Assembly (NCBI RefSeq): GCF_000315915.1
Contig: NC_020185.1
Coordinates: forward strand, 2,480,001 to 2,544,000
Direction of reading: 5' to 3'
Source: Henningerozyma blattae CBS 6284
Taxonomy: Eukaryota; Ascomycota; Saccharomycetes; Saccharomycetales; Saccharomycetaceae
Length of the DNA: 64,000 bases
This document shows positions 50,239 to 59,843 of this stretch, piece after piece. The stretch's first letter is position 1, and the number at the start of each line of letters is the position of its first letter. The translations under genes were made by a program, and so were the position numbers. A model generated the notes under the pieces. The model saw nothing but the letters and a program-made list of their open reading frames with translations, was not told the origin of the DNA and did no database searches.

Positions 50239-53091
50239 ATGTCAAATTTCTTCAAGGATACGTCCATAGGTTTCAAACCAAGAAATAATATTTTCTCTAA
50301 ATTTAAACAAAAAGAATTACCCTCAATTCAAAAGAATTTTACTACTTCTGCGAATGATGACAATAATTCTTCATTAACAGAAAATTATTTACCTCTATCA
50401 ATGATAAATGAAAACGAAGACGAAAATGAAGGTGAAGAAAACGGTAAGGGAGATTGCTCAGGCACTAATCTGTCAAGAGAGATTAATTTTGAAAATATAG
50501 GCTCCGATGAAAATGCTGATCACATTGAGCATGGGAATAAGGTGGAGATTCGAGTAGTAAATAGAAAAGTTGTTGATACTGATAACACCAATAGGAGATT
50601 AGAAATTACTCGTAACAATACTAGTACACCAAATAAATTAAACTCAAATGTACCTCTACCAACAAAAATCACTCAACAAACCAGAACTCCAACAGAAGAA
50701 AGTGAATTAGAAATTACTGAAATAAGAGATATTCCTGAATCATCAAATAAAGAACAACTAAATCATGTTGATGATTCCAAAAAAGAAGACCAAAATTTGA
50801 AACTAAAAAATTCCTTTAAAAGGAATATTTTGAGTATTGATCAATTCGATTCCCACCAGATCAATGACAGCAGCATTACGTTAAGAGATACAAGTTCCAA
50901 TGATGTACTATTAGAGGCGTTTAATGACACTCAAAAAATCTGTTCAAAGCTTAAACAAGAATTACATACAAAAGAAATTACCATTAACAAATTAGAAAGG
51001 AAAATTTCAAACTACGAAAATGATATTGGTAAATTGGTTCAAAAATTTAATAATCATAAAACTTTATTGAATGAATTAGATGGTAAAACTCGAATATTCA
51101 AAGAACAGAAAAACTTGGATCAAAGAATTATTATTGAATTAAAACAGAACAATGATAATTTCAAAGAGAAAATTTTATATTATAAAAATGAATTTTCAAA
51201 ATTACGAATTTCTTTAAGTGAATGTAATGATTGGAAAAAGGAAATGAATAATGAAATTAATAAAAAAAATAAAGAAATACTTTATTTAAAAAAAGAACTG
51301 GATGATTTTTCTGGTCAACTAAGTGAAGAAAAGATTAAAAATTCATCATTGATTAAAGAATTATCTCAAAATAGAGATGAAACGTTGAAAACTTTTGATG
51401 AAAATAAAATTTATTTGGAAGAATCATTTAGTGGTAAGATTATAGAATTGGAAAAAAATCTAGAAAAAGCTTTAGTTGAAAAATTTACAAAACCATTAAT
51501 AGATAATTTTAATGAAAATTCTATTAAATATAATGAAAATTTTCAAAGAAACTTCAAAACGTATCATTACAAAATAAACATACCCTTTTATTTTTTTTTA
51601 ACAAAATTCATTTTACTAACTTATAAAATTAAAATAATTTATAGATCTAATGAAGAATTTGTCAAAATAATTGAAATTGTGAAAGATGAACATCTTAAAC
51701 AATTAAATGAAAATAATGATACGGTAATTAGTAATTTTAATGTCTTTAAAGTAGAAAATGATGTAAGCATTAGTAATATATTTTCAACGTTTAAAAATTT
51801 TGAAGAAAGTTTAAAATCAAAGTTTAATGAAATCGAAAATAATTATACCTCAATTCTTTCTGAAAAAACCAAAATATTAGCAGAAGATCTAAATTCTATC
51901 GCTAATGATTTTAACAGTTACAAAGAAAAAATGAATCAGAAAGAAGAATATAGTGAAATAATAAAGAACTTAGAAAAAGAAATTCATGAATTAGCGACCC
52001 AAAAAATGAATTGTTTAACATCATTGGGAACAAAAGAAGCTGAGTTTGAAGAAATAACAAGCCAATTAAATGAGCTAAAAAATAAGGAAACAAATCTACT
52101 GACCTTAGAAAAACAGTTGAACGAACAAATTGCTGATTTGAACTTAAATGTTGAGCAAAAAAATTTTGAAATTAATAAGCTTACTAATGAAAATTTATCA
52201 ATTTCTTCAAATTTTGATAACAAAATATCTGCACAAGAATCTATTATGAAAGCGTTAATAACTGAAAATGATTTGTTGAAACAAACTACTTCTAAATTAG
52301 AAGAAGAAAGGTCTAAAGAAGAAAACGAAAAGGAAAATACTAAAGCCATGGTTCAAAAGTTAAATGAACAAATAAACAAGATAAATGTAGATTTAATACA
52401 GCTTAAAGCCAGTAGCCTCGAGCAAGAAGAAGAAAATAAAAATCTTCATAAAATAATAAAAGAAAAAGACGATATCATAAAAATGCAAACAGATAACAGT
52501 AAAAGTTTAGAAGTAAAAGTAAAAGAAAATCAATCTTTAGAGATTGAAAACATAAGGTTACAAGAACGAAATAAGGAGCTAAATGATATAAAGAACTCTA
52601 TAATGGATGAAGTCTCAAATCTTAAAGATATTATTCAGAAAAAAGAAGAAGATCAGAAGAAACTACTAAAAGAAATATATGAGACTAAAAGGGTAGAACC
52701 CATTACAAAAGTAAATTCGTTTCCAGAATTTAGACTCAGGGAAGAAAAGAATAAAAATACTGTAGAAAATTTTGTTGAAGAAAGAAACACTGAATCACAA
52801 GTAAGCATATATTTGAAAGATACAAATGATATTGTTACAAAAAAGACTACTAAAAATGGGACAGAGCCAAAAAAGAAGAATGCACAAAAAACAGATATTT
52901 GTCAAACAAAGAATTCAAAGAGAAATATAAATGATATTTTTGATGATTTCGAATTATCTTCTTCAGCAAGTGATGATCTAGAATTTACATTGCCGTCTCA
53001 ACAAAAGCAGACAAACTTGAAAAATACAGAGAATAACTCTCAAGTTAAACCAAATCTTTACCAAAAAAATATTGTTACTAACAAACGATGA
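50239..53091 (+). CDS. ZIP1: Synaptonemal complex protein Zip1, probably split by an 84-nt intron
   Basis: Transverse-filament protein that zips homologous chromosomes together in meiotic prophase. The N terminus MSNFFKD..GFKPRNNIF matches yeast Zip1, an ASSNDVLLEAF-type block (SSNDVLLEAFNDTQKICS) lies near residue 215, and a very long coiled coil spans about 220-800 with the KREL/KKELDDxSGQLSEEKIKNSS block near 355. The C terminus is basic and Ser-rich with a DDFELSSSASDDLE motif. The unspliced frame is 950 codons. A hydrophobic, Tyr/Phe/Ile-rich 28-residue insert (residues about 442-469) breaks the coiled coil and coincides with a sequence that has intron signals (51561-51644); removal gives 922 residues and a continuous heptad region. 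Flanked by DPP1 and the YDR286C-like gene, as in S. cerevisiae. Confidence 0.95.
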   Translation: MSNFFKDTSIGFKPRNNIFSKFKQKELPSIQKNFTTSANDDNNSSLTENYLPLSMINENEDENEGEENGKGDCSGTNLSREINFENIGSDENADHIEHGNKVEIRVVNRKVVDTDNTNRRLEITRNNTSTPNKLNSNVPLPTKITQQTRTPTEESELEITEIRDIPESSNKEQLNHVDDSKKEDQNLKLKNSFKRNILSIDQFDSHQINDSSITLRDTSSNDVLLEAFNDTQKICSKLKQELHTKEITINKLERKISNYENDIGKLVQKFNNHKTLLNELDGKTRIFKEQKNLDQRIIIELKQNNDNFKEKILYYKNEFSKLRISLSECNDWKKEMNNEINKKNKEILYLKKELDDFSGQLSEEKIKNSSLIKELSQNRDETLKTFDENKIYLEESFSGKIIELEKNLEKALVEKFTKPLIDNFNENSIKYNENFQRNFKTYHYKINIPFYFFLTKFILLTYKIKIIYRSNEEFVKIIEIVKDEHLKQLNENNDTVISNFNVFKVENDVSISNIFSTFKNFEESLKSKFNEIENNYTSILSEKTKILAEDLNSIANDFNSYKEKMNQKEEYSEIIKNLEKEIHELATQKMNCLTSLGTKEAEFEEITSQLNELKNKETNLLTLEKQLNEQIADLNLNVEQKNFEINKLTNENLSISSNFDNKISAQESIMKALITENDLLKQTTSKLEEERSKEENEKENTKAMVQKLNEQINKINVDLIQLKASSLEQEEENKNLHKIIKEKDDIIKMQTDNSKSLEVKVKENQSLEIENIRLQERNKELNDIKNSIMDEVSNLKDIIQKKEEDQKKLLKEIYETKRVEPITKVNSFPEFRLREEKNKNTVENFVEERNTESQVSIYLKDTNDIVTKKTTKNGTEPKKKNAQKTDICQTKNSKRNINDIFDDFELSSSASDDLEFTLPSQQKQTNLKNTENNSQVKPNLYQKNIVTNKR
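51561..51644 (+). other. Candidate spliceosomal intron in ZIP1 (84 nt, in frame)
   Basis: GTATCA at 51561 (weak 5' site; consensus GTATGT), a U-rich stretch, the invariant yeast branch-point sequence TACTAAC at 51614-51620, and a 3' site TTTATAG ending at 51644, 25 nt past the branch adenosine. Length is a multiple of three and contains no stop, so retention keeps the frame open and hides the intron from ORF finders. Splicing joins AC to A, giving a Thr codon followed by SNEEFVK. It encodes hydrophobic residues foreign to a coiled coil. Size fits the short meiotic introns of S. cerevisiae MER2, AMA1 and SPO22. Confidence 0.75.
51580..51587 (+). promoter_or_regulatory. Mer1-type intronic splicing enhancer (ATACCCTT)
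   Basis: Perfect match to AYACCCUY, the enhancer through which the meiotic KH-domain protein Mer1 activates splicing of introns with poor 5' sites. It lies 19 nt inside the intron, close to the 5' splice site as in the known Mer1 targets. Function here is inferred. Confidence 0.6.
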
Positions 53092-53898
53092 TGAAATAAA
53101 AACAAAGAAAGGAACAAAGAGACGAAGAAGAAGGCTGTAATATTTCTAATTGTAAAATGACTAAGAAATATGTGAATTGCTAAGAATTAATGATACCCTT
53201 TCCATCTTGACACATTTTCTTAATTATTATTTTGCTTTACTACTGTATTTTCCAGGTTTCAGTATGATTTATTATCGACAATATTTCTTCATCATTACTA
53301 TTTCTACAGTTGTACTGCCAGACAGAAAAGATTTTATACATGATCAGATGACGAGGGCTAATTTATCAGTCGTTTGATAAAAAAATAAAATTAAAAGATT
53401 AGATAATATTCCATAAATATTGTATAAGTAGCTTATATGGGTAGCATTATTATAAATTTACTTTTATATAAATATATATATATATATATTCCAAGTACAA
53501 CTATGTAACAAATACATGCCATTATTAATTATTAGTTACCATTAAGCATATACAGATTAAAAAGTTTAAGACACATAGTTAAAATTTCCAGAAAACGAAC
53601 TAGGTTCAAAATAAACCAAGATTTAACTTTCAGAAGCTAAGGGTATCGTAGTTGACGAGAAGTTAGCTAGTTGAATTCCTAAGATTATTGAAAAATGTTA
53701 GTTAGCAACCTGCAATGGTGTTCCCAATTTGAATAAACATATTCAAAAATTTGGGAAACATGTTTAAAGTCCAATACAATATGAATTTCAAGAAATTTTT
53801 ATATATTTTGCCGCATGAATCAATCGTCGGCTATAACTTTTAGATAATATAAATATATAATTTATATACTTCTATTTGTTAAAAAAAATTATTAGTCT
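53092..53898. other. Convergent region between ZIP1 and YDR286C-like gene
   Basis: 807 bp of AT-rich 3' flanks with an (AT)n run at about 53467-53490. A 66-codon frame at 53177-53377 starts with TTG and has no family resemblance; it is not called. Nothing else seen. Confidence 0.5.
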
Positions 53899-54246
53899 TC
53901 ATTCAAATTTTTTTAAATTATTTATTAATTTTGCTTCTGTTATATGATGGAATATTTTAACAAGACTTTCTTTAGAATTTTTATCTTCAATATGTAATAC
54001 AGGGATATCATAACAATAAGAATCCCACCACTTTTTATTTTCTTCCATACTAATATCGACAATTTTATAATTTTTTTTCAAATCATTTTCCTTGTATAGA
54101 GGTTTCTCTAAAGTTATATTAATTGCAGATTTGGCATTATCACATAAACCACAATTGGGCTTACTGAATAAAGTAAGTTTGACATTCGATAATTGGCAAA
54201 GTTTGGTTGCTGAACGAAATGATCGTATATATGCTCTTGGCAACAT
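53899..54246 (-). CDS. Glutaredoxin-like protein (YDR286C family)
   Basis: Small thioredoxin-fold protein, orthologue of S. cerevisiae YDR286C (114 residues; here 115), whose role is not established. After a basic, probably mitochondrial-targeting N terminus (MLPRAYIRSFRS) it has a glutaredoxin-type active site FSKPNCGLCDNAK with an intact CxxC at about residues 32-35, and the cis-Pro segment DIPVLHIED near 83. This resembles DUF836/glutaredoxin-like proteins. Between ZIP1 and INM2 as in S. cerevisiae. Confidence 0.9.
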   Translation of the reverse strand: MLPRAYIRSFRSATKLCQLSNVKLTLFSKPNCGLCDNAKSAINITLEKPLYKENDLKKNYKIVDISMEENKKWWDSYCYDIPVLHIEDKNSKESLVKIFHHITEAKLINNLKKFE

Positions 54247-54570
54247 GTCTATCCCCCAAAGTTATTCACTTAATGATACTAAAATATTGGCTTTTTTTTC
54301 CTTATCATTCCAAAAAAAGGTGAATAAATATACGTGAGTACCAGAAAAAGTATCCCTTTTAGATCTGCTTTGGATTAATTATTATCACTTTCGGAGCACA
54401 GAGATCCGAGAAAATATGGGGTAGTAATATTGGTAATATAAATAATCTGATGAGTCCGAAAAAACTGATATTAGTTGAAGATATTGATTATTGTAATCTT
54501 TTAATTAGTATTATTATTATTATTATTATTATTTGAGTAAGTGTATAAAATAATAAACATTTATAACATT
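54247..54570. other. Divergent promoter, YDR286C-like / INM2
   Basis: 324 bp. Contains an (ATT)n microsatellite at about 54509-54533 just upstream of INM2. CTGATGAGTCCGAAA near 54447 superficially resembles ribozyme or snoRNA boxes but does not hold up. Confidence 0.5.
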
Positions 54571-55449
54571 ATGGCACTAAAAACAACAGAATTGAAGGAA
54601 ATTGAAAACACCATTGTAAAGTTTTTAAGGGAAGAAATTGGCCCATTACTAAAGGAAAAAGCAGGCACAAAATTTGACAGTTATAAGGACAAGGCAAATG
54701 ATGTTGACCTAGTCACTGTTATGGATACTAAGATTGAAAAAATGATCCGTGAATTTTTGGCCGAAAAGTACCCATCATTCGAGTTTATTGGTGAAGAAAG
54801 CTATATTAAGGGAGTCACCAAGATCTCGGAAAAACCTACCTTTATTGTTGATCCAATTGATGGTACCTTGAATTTTATTCATGGATATCCATTTAGTTGT
54901 ACTTCAATTGGTCTTACTGAATATGGTAAGCCCGTGGTAGGAGCAGTTTTTAACCCACACTTGAATCAGTTATTCCATGCATCTAAGGGGAACGGCGCAT
55001 ATATGAATGACACCAAAATCAACGTTAAAGAAAGAAGTCTAGTTTTACAGAAATCTTTATTTGCATTTGAAGGTGGGGCTGAAAGAACTGATGCTAAAGG
55101 CACAAACTTCGATATCAAGATGGCTACTTTAAGAAACCTTTTGAGTGAAAATAGCGCATTCATGCATGGTATGAGAACACTAGGAAGTGCAGCCCTGAAT
55201 ATGTGCTATACAGCTACTGGGGAGGTTGACGTGTATTGGGAAGGTGGCCCATGGGCTTGGGATGTTACTGCAGGCTGGTGTATTCTAGAAGAGGCTGGTG
55301 GCTTCGTGGCTGGTGGTAATCCAGGTGATTGGAATGTTCATGTTGACTCAAGATGCTACTTAGCCGTTAGAGGAGGGGCCAGTTTGAAAGAACAAAAGGC
55401 CTTTGTCTCAGAGTTCTGGAAACAAATTCCAGCACCATTGAAGTATTAA
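54571..55449 (+). CDS. INM2: Inositol monophosphatase
   Basis: Hydrolyses inositol 1-phosphate to inositol, a Li+-sensitive, Mg2+-dependent enzyme. The first ATG is 54571 (MALKTTELKEIENT), giving 292 residues; ten upstream codons without an ATG also remain open. Metal-binding signatures are complete: EFIGEESY near residue 78, DPIDGTLNFIHGYPF near 98-112, and GGPWAWDVTAGWCILEEAGG near 225. Position next to the YDR286C-like gene assigns it to INM2 (YDR287W); the duplicate INM1 (YHR046C) is the only serious alternative, and the adjacent NCP1 belongs to the INM1 chromosome, so the name rests on the left-hand neighbours. Confidence 0.9.
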   Translation: MALKTTELKEIENTIVKFLREEIGPLLKEKAGTKFDSYKDKANDVDLVTVMDTKIEKMIREFLAEKYPSFEFIGEESYIKGVTKISEKPTFIVDPIDGTLNFIHGYPFSCTSIGLTEYGKPVVGAVFNPHLNQLFHASKGNGAYMNDTKINVKERSLVLQKSLFAFEGGAERTDAKGTNFDIKMATLRNLLSENSAFMHGMRTLGSAALNMCYTATGEVDVYWEGGPWAWDVTAGWCILEEAGGFVAGGNPGDWNVHVDSRCYLAVRGGASLKEQKAFVSEFWKQIPAPLKY

Positions 55450-55935
55450 GTACTACATATATTCTATATACTTTATTGAAATACATTCTACTTGTATATT
55501 TTACCGATCATTATACATACACAAAATATAAACATTTATCGAATGTCCAGTTCTTTTCTTTTTTAACTTGTTTTTTACGTATTCCATTGTTCGTTATTTT
55601 TTTTTCAGGTATCATCGTATCTTGTCGTCGTTTAAAAAAAGACTCCGAAACGAGATGGCTAAACGAGCATTGTAAAAAAACGCGACATATCGCCTTTAAG
55701 TAATTTACCTTCCAAGAACAGAGCATTTTAAGTATTAGTAGACAGGAAATTCTAGTATTTAAAATAGTGAAAAAAAATTATATAAATATACATATATGTA
55801 CATATATATATATATACATATTTATAAATATCTAGATAATTATTAATCTTAGCTTTAGGAAAAAAATCAATAAGGATTGTCTTAGCAAAATAACTAAACG
55901 ATTATTAGAATACTAATCAAAGCCTATTTTCAATT
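55450..55935. other. INM2 3' flank and NCP1 promoter
   Basis: 486 bp, AT-rich with (AT)n near 55790-55825. I looked for a sterol-response TCGTATA site and see only the near match TCGTATC at about 55616. No gene. Confidence 0.5.
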
Positions 55936-58005
55936 ATGCATTCATCTGATATTATTGCTATTGGTGCAGTTATTTTGGTGGCTTTACTGTATCATTATAA
56001 AAACACAATTTTAGAAATTATTTTTTCTGATGATAGCGATATCAGTGTTGAAGGGGGTGGTGGTCGTGATATTGCTCAAGTAATTCGGGATAATAATAAG
56101 AATTATTTGGTACTATACGGCACTCAAACTGGTACTGCTGAGGATTATGCCAAAAGATTTTCCAAAGAATTGGTTAACAAGTTTGGGTTAAATGTTTTAT
56201 GTGTGGATGTGGAAAATTATGACTTCGATACCTTAAATGAATTACCAGAGGATGTTATCGTGTCATTTTTCTTTTCTACCTATGGTGAAGGTGAATTCCC
56301 AGATGGTGCTATTGGATTTGAGCAATATTTACAAAATGCCTCAATGGGCAGTTTAAGTAATATTAGGTTCACATTATTTGGCCTGGGTAATTCTACTTAC
56401 GAATTCTTTAATGGTGCCTCTAAAAAAGCTTTAGAGGGTTTAACTGCTGCTGGTGCTATTCAAGTGTCTGCCATTGGTGAAGCAGATGACGCAAACGGCA
56501 CTACTGATGAAGATTATTTATCTTGGAAGGAAAACACTTTTGATAAATTAAAAGAACTACTAAATTTGAAGGAAAGCAACGATGGATTTAAACCTTCTTA
56601 CAAGATAAATATTTTGGATAAAATGCCCACAAACGCTTCAACAGGTGAACCTTCTAAAAATTATATCGATAGTTCCAGAATTAAATATGATTCAAATGGT
56701 TTACAAATGGGACCTTTCAGTGAATCTTATCCCTTCTTAGCCCCTGTAAAGACATCTCGCGAATTGTTTAACTCTAATGACCGTAACTGCATTCATATGG
56801 AAATTGATATTAGTGGTTCCAATATGAACTATTCCACTGGGGATCATTTAGGTGTTTTACCTTCCAACTCTAATGAAAACGTGGAAAGCTTTATAAATAC
56901 CTTTTGCCTTGATCCTAACATGATTTTTGAATTGAACTCAATTGATTCTACCATGAAACTCCCATTCCCAACTCCAACTACTGTCGAGTCAGCAATAAGA
57001 TATTACTTGGAAATTTCAGGCCCAATTTCTAGAGCGATCTTATCTAACCTTGTGGAGTTTGCCCCCGATGAAACTACAAAATTGAAATTACTAAAATTAT
57101 CCAAGGATAAGAAACTATTTGAAAAAGAAGTTACATCCAAAAAATTAAATTTATGTGATATTTTAATGGTTTTATCTGGAAAAGTTAAATGGGGTAATGT
57201 ACCATTTCTATTCCTAATTGAAAACATCCCTCACATTCAACCACGTTATTACTCAATTTCATCATCATCTAATTCAGAAAAGACTTTAGTTAATATTACA
57301 GCCGTAGTAGAAGATATGCCAAATATAGAAACAAATATTAATGTCACAGGTGTAACCACAAACTTATTGAGGAATATTCAACTAGAACAAAATAAAACCG
57401 ATACAACTGATGCTAGAATAAACAATTTAAATCAACATTATGATTTAGATGGTCCACGTAGTTTATATTCTAATTTCAAATTACCAGTATTTGTGAGAAA
57501 ATCTACATTTAGATTACCGGCTAATTACCAAAAGCCTGTGATTATGATTGGACCAGGTACAGGTGTTGCACCATTCCGTGGGTTTATTAGAGATCGTGTT
57601 TATGAAGTTTCTAATGGCAAAATTCCAGATTTAAACTCCTTGGGTAAACATTTATTATTTTATGGCTCAAGAAATGAAAGCGATCATTTATATCAAGAAG
57701 AATGGCCAAAATATTCTTCCATACTGAATAAGAAATTTGAAATGATAGTTTGTCATTCAAGAATCCCCAATACCAAGAAAGTTTATGTTCAAGATAAGCT
57801 GTTAGAATATAGTAAAGAAATTTTGCAATTACTAAATGACGGTGGCTATATATATATTTGTGGTGATGCCAAGGGTATGGCCAAAGGTGTTCATGCATCT
57901 TTAGTGCAAATTCTTTCCCAAGGTAAGGGTATCTCTGAAGAGGAAAGTAATGAAATATTGAAAGCTATGAAACTTTCAGGTACTATACAAGAAGATGTTT
58001 GGTGA
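55936..58005 (+). CDS. NCP1: NADPH-cytochrome P450 reductase
   Basis: ER membrane diflavin enzyme that feeds electrons from NADPH to Erg11, Erg5 and Erg1 in ergosterol synthesis. The 689-residue product (S. cerevisiae 691) has an N-terminal anchor (about residues 5-30), the FMN flavodoxin domain with YGTQTGTAEDYA near 61 and STYGEGEFPD near 114, the connecting and FAD domains with PRYYSISSS near 439, and the NADPH domain with GPGTGVAPFRGF near 539, FYGSRN near 574 and YICGDAKGMAKGVH near 640, ending in the conserved C-terminal Trp. Convergent with the DOG gene, as YHR042W and YHR043C are. Confidence 0.97.
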   Translation: MHSSDIIAIGAVILVALLYHYKNTILEIIFSDDSDISVEGGGGRDIAQVIRDNNKNYLVLYGTQTGTAEDYAKRFSKELVNKFGLNVLCVDVENYDFDTLNELPEDVIVSFFFSTYGEGEFPDGAIGFEQYLQNASMGSLSNIRFTLFGLGNSTYEFFNGASKKALEGLTAAGAIQVSAIGEADDANGTTDEDYLSWKENTFDKLKELLNLKESNDGFKPSYKINILDKMPTNASTGEPSKNYIDSSRIKYDSNGLQMGPFSESYPFLAPVKTSRELFNSNDRNCIHMEIDISGSNMNYSTGDHLGVLPSNSNENVESFINTFCLDPNMIFELNSIDSTMKLPFPTPTTVESAIRYYLEISGPISRAILSNLVEFAPDETTKLKLLKLSKDKKLFEKEVTSKKLNLCDILMVLSGKVKWGNVPFLFLIENIPHIQPRYYSISSSSNSEKTLVNITAVVEDMPNIETNINVTGVTTNLLRNIQLEQNKTDTTDARINNLNQHYDLDGPRSLYSNFKLPVFVRKSTFRLPANYQKPVIMIGPGTGVAPFRGFIRDRVYEVSNGKIPDLNSLGKHLLFYGSRNESDHLYQEEWPKYSSILNKKFEMIVCHSRIPNTKKVYVQDKLLEYSKEILQLLNDGGYIYICGDAKGMAKGVHASLVQILSQGKGISEEESNEILKAMKLSGTIQEDVW

Positions 58006-58159
58006 TTAAAAAAACTATAGCATAATACTGTATAAGAAGTGAATGGCATTAAGTAAGCGTTTATCCAAGTATATAAAGAGCTGAAAAAGACTAAATAAAA
58101 TAAAATATATCATATAGAAATATTATCTTTAAGAGGAAAAAAAACGTAACTCATAAATT

Positions 58160-58909
58160 TTAATTTGGAGAAAGAGCATTATTAATTTCTAGAGTAATAC
58201 CACCATCAGTATTCTTTGTAACTTTAACACCACTCAAATCAGGTACAACAAAATCTGCACCCGCATCAAACAATACCTTCTTATCATAAGAAGATGTAAT
58301 ACCTATAGTATAAGCACCCATAGCCTTCCCAGCTTTAATTCCTACAGGTGCATCCTCGAATACTACAGTTTTAGTTGAGCCGTGATCTAGTTTCAAATTT
58401 TCACATAATTTAAGGGAAGCCTTTGAGTAACCTTCAGGATCAGGCTTACCCTTGGTGACATCAAATGCCGTTATAAAGACATCTGGTTTTCCAATATCTT
58501 TCAATATAGTCTTAAACCAGGAAAATGCTAAATTGGGAGAGCCGGATGTAACAATAGCCCATTTTCTTGTGTCCACTTTAGAATTTGTTGAAGTATCTTG
58601 ATCTAAGTTCAATAATAAGTCCTTAGCACCTGCAATTAAAGATACAGTATCTAAATAGTCGTTAGCCATAGAGGTTTCCAAAGCAATGACTGCTTTATTA
58701 TCAGTATTGTCAATGTCTGGGAAAAATTTAGCAAGCATTTCAGTAGTTCTAGAGCCATGAGAATGTTGAAAAAGATCTTCTGGATCAACATTATGTTTTG
58801 CACACAATTTTCTCCAAGCTCTTTCTGCAGCTACGGTAGTACTAACAATAGTACCGTCTAAGTCGAAAAGACAATAATTAACCTTAATTGAATTAGATTT
58901 AATAGTCAT
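58160..58909 (-). CDS. DOG1: 2-deoxyglucose-6-phosphate phosphatase (HAD family, DOG1/DOG2 type)
   Basis: Soluble HAD-superfamily sugar phosphatase; DOG1 and DOG2 are a tandem pair in S. cerevisiae, here a single 249-residue copy, so it is pro-orthologous to both. Motif I DLDGTIVSTT carries the nucleophile Asp, motif II is TSGSP, motif III GKPDPEGY and motif IV VFEDAPVGIKAGKAMGA. The DOG-type sequence FKHSHG/FQHSHGSRT separates it from glycerol-3-phosphatases GPP1/2. A perfect three-unit heat-shock element lies upstream. Only 154 bp separates its stop from that of NCP1. Confidence 0.92.
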   Translation of the reverse strand: MTIKSNSIKVNYCLFDLDGTIVSTTVAAERAWRKLCAKHNVDPEDLFQHSHGSRTTEMLAKFFPDIDNTDNKAVIALETSMANDYLDTVSLIAGAKDLLLNLDQDTSTNSKVDTRKWAIVTSGSPNLAFSWFKTILKDIGKPDVFITAFDVTKGKPDPEGYSKASLKLCENLKLDHGSTKTVVFEDAPVGIKAGKAMGAYTIGITSSYDKKVLFDAGADFVVPDLSGVKVTKNTDGGITLEINNALSPN

Positions 58910-59074
58910 GTTTGTCTGTTGTGCTTGATTAATACCTTATTTTGGCTTGGCTATAACTTCTCAATTGCTAGATAATTAAAAATCATTTTAAATTATATTT
59001 ACCAACTCATAAACGTTATCAACATTATGCTCGCACAATAGCTTCCCCAGAATCTAGAAAATAGACCCCGCTAT

Positions 59075-59087
59075 TTCTAGAACCTTC
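59075..59087. promoter_or_regulatory. Heat-shock element of the DOG promoter
   Basis: TTCTAGAACCTTC is a perfect three-unit alternating nTTCnnGAAnnTTCn Hsf1 site, 166 bp upstream of the DOG ATG. S. cerevisiae DOG2 is stress-inducible, so Hsf1 input would be sensible; this is inferred from the motif. Confidence 0.55.
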
Positions 59088-59295
59088 AAACAGTACCATT
59101 CATTAGTCACTGCGAAGTTTCTCCTTGTCACAGAGTATTACGGAGCGTATTTTTCCGTTAAATTAATTTCTTTTGTTGTATACGGAAAAATTTGAAATAG
59201 TTGAAAAGTTGATTTTGGAATTTTTTTCGTTAATAGAACAGGATAACTGCACACGTACACCAGAATGAAATTTATCCGGTGATAATAATAGAAAA

Positions 59296-59415
59296 ATGAT
59301 AAAGGCTCCTGCTAGACAAACTTATAGTATTCCAATTTTTAACAGAGGTTTCCTTGGTACTTTAGAATTTATATTGGTGATTCAAATAGTCAGAACTATC
59401 TATGTGAGTGCTTAA
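59296..59415 (+). other. 39-codon open frame with a hydrophobic segment
   Basis: ATG preceded by AAAA opens a 39-residue frame: basic N terminus MIKAPARQTYSIPIFNRG, then about 15 hydrophobic residues (TLEFILVIQIVRTIYV). The shape is that of a tail- or signal-anchored micro-protein. I do not recognise a family. It lies in the region upstream of the plus-strand 122-codon gene and could also be an upstream ORF or chance. Confidence 0.25.
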
Positions 59416-59843
59416 TTTAAAGCGTAGCAGATTACCTCTTTTTATTTTTAACTTAATTATCCTATTTTTGTTCCTCAAGACTTTTTTTGATGGACTGCCA
59501 TTATATATTAGATAATATACAATAATATAATAATAATATTTCTATCTTATCGAGCAATAGAACAGGCACTATACTCTACCATAATTTCAAATAGACAAAT
59601 ATAATTCTATTCAAGAAAAATCTCAAAATAAGCGACGTCCGTAAGTGCGACACAAAATATTTACTGTAAAAAAAATTCAAATAATGAATTCTTTTAAAGA
59701 CAAAATATTATAGCTTATCTCGAGAAAAATCGTATTAATTAGCTTAAAAAAGAATTCATATGTAAACGTTTCTCATATAACACAATATATCAATCAATTA
59801 CTCTTCGCCACACCTATTTGCACGTATTAATTTTTTTTGTTAG

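Larger units (their letters stand above)
58910..59843. other. DOG promoter and upstream region of small TM gene
   Basis: 934 bp. The DOG-proximal part holds the heat-shock element; a 39-codon frame (59296-59415) is listed separately. The rest is AT-rich with no CACGTG Pho4 site, only GCACGTA near 59820. Confidence 0.5.

Noticed and set aside
51434..51644. Alternative ZIP1 intron donor GTAAGA at 51434.
   Set aside because: The resulting 211-nt intron would shift the frame and remove conserved coiled-coil sequence; the GTATCA donor keeps the frame.
53177..53377. 66-codon plus-strand frame after ZIP1.
   Set aside because: Starts with TTG, no conserved features, AT-driven hydrophobic composition, lies in a 3'-3' gap.
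54447..54468. CTGATGAGTCCGAAA resembling a hammerhead ribozyme core, or box C (TGATGA) with box D (CTGA) of a snoRNA.
   Set aside because: No GGAC partner strand for stem II and no cleavage-strand context; C and D boxes are only about 12 nt apart with no room for a guide.
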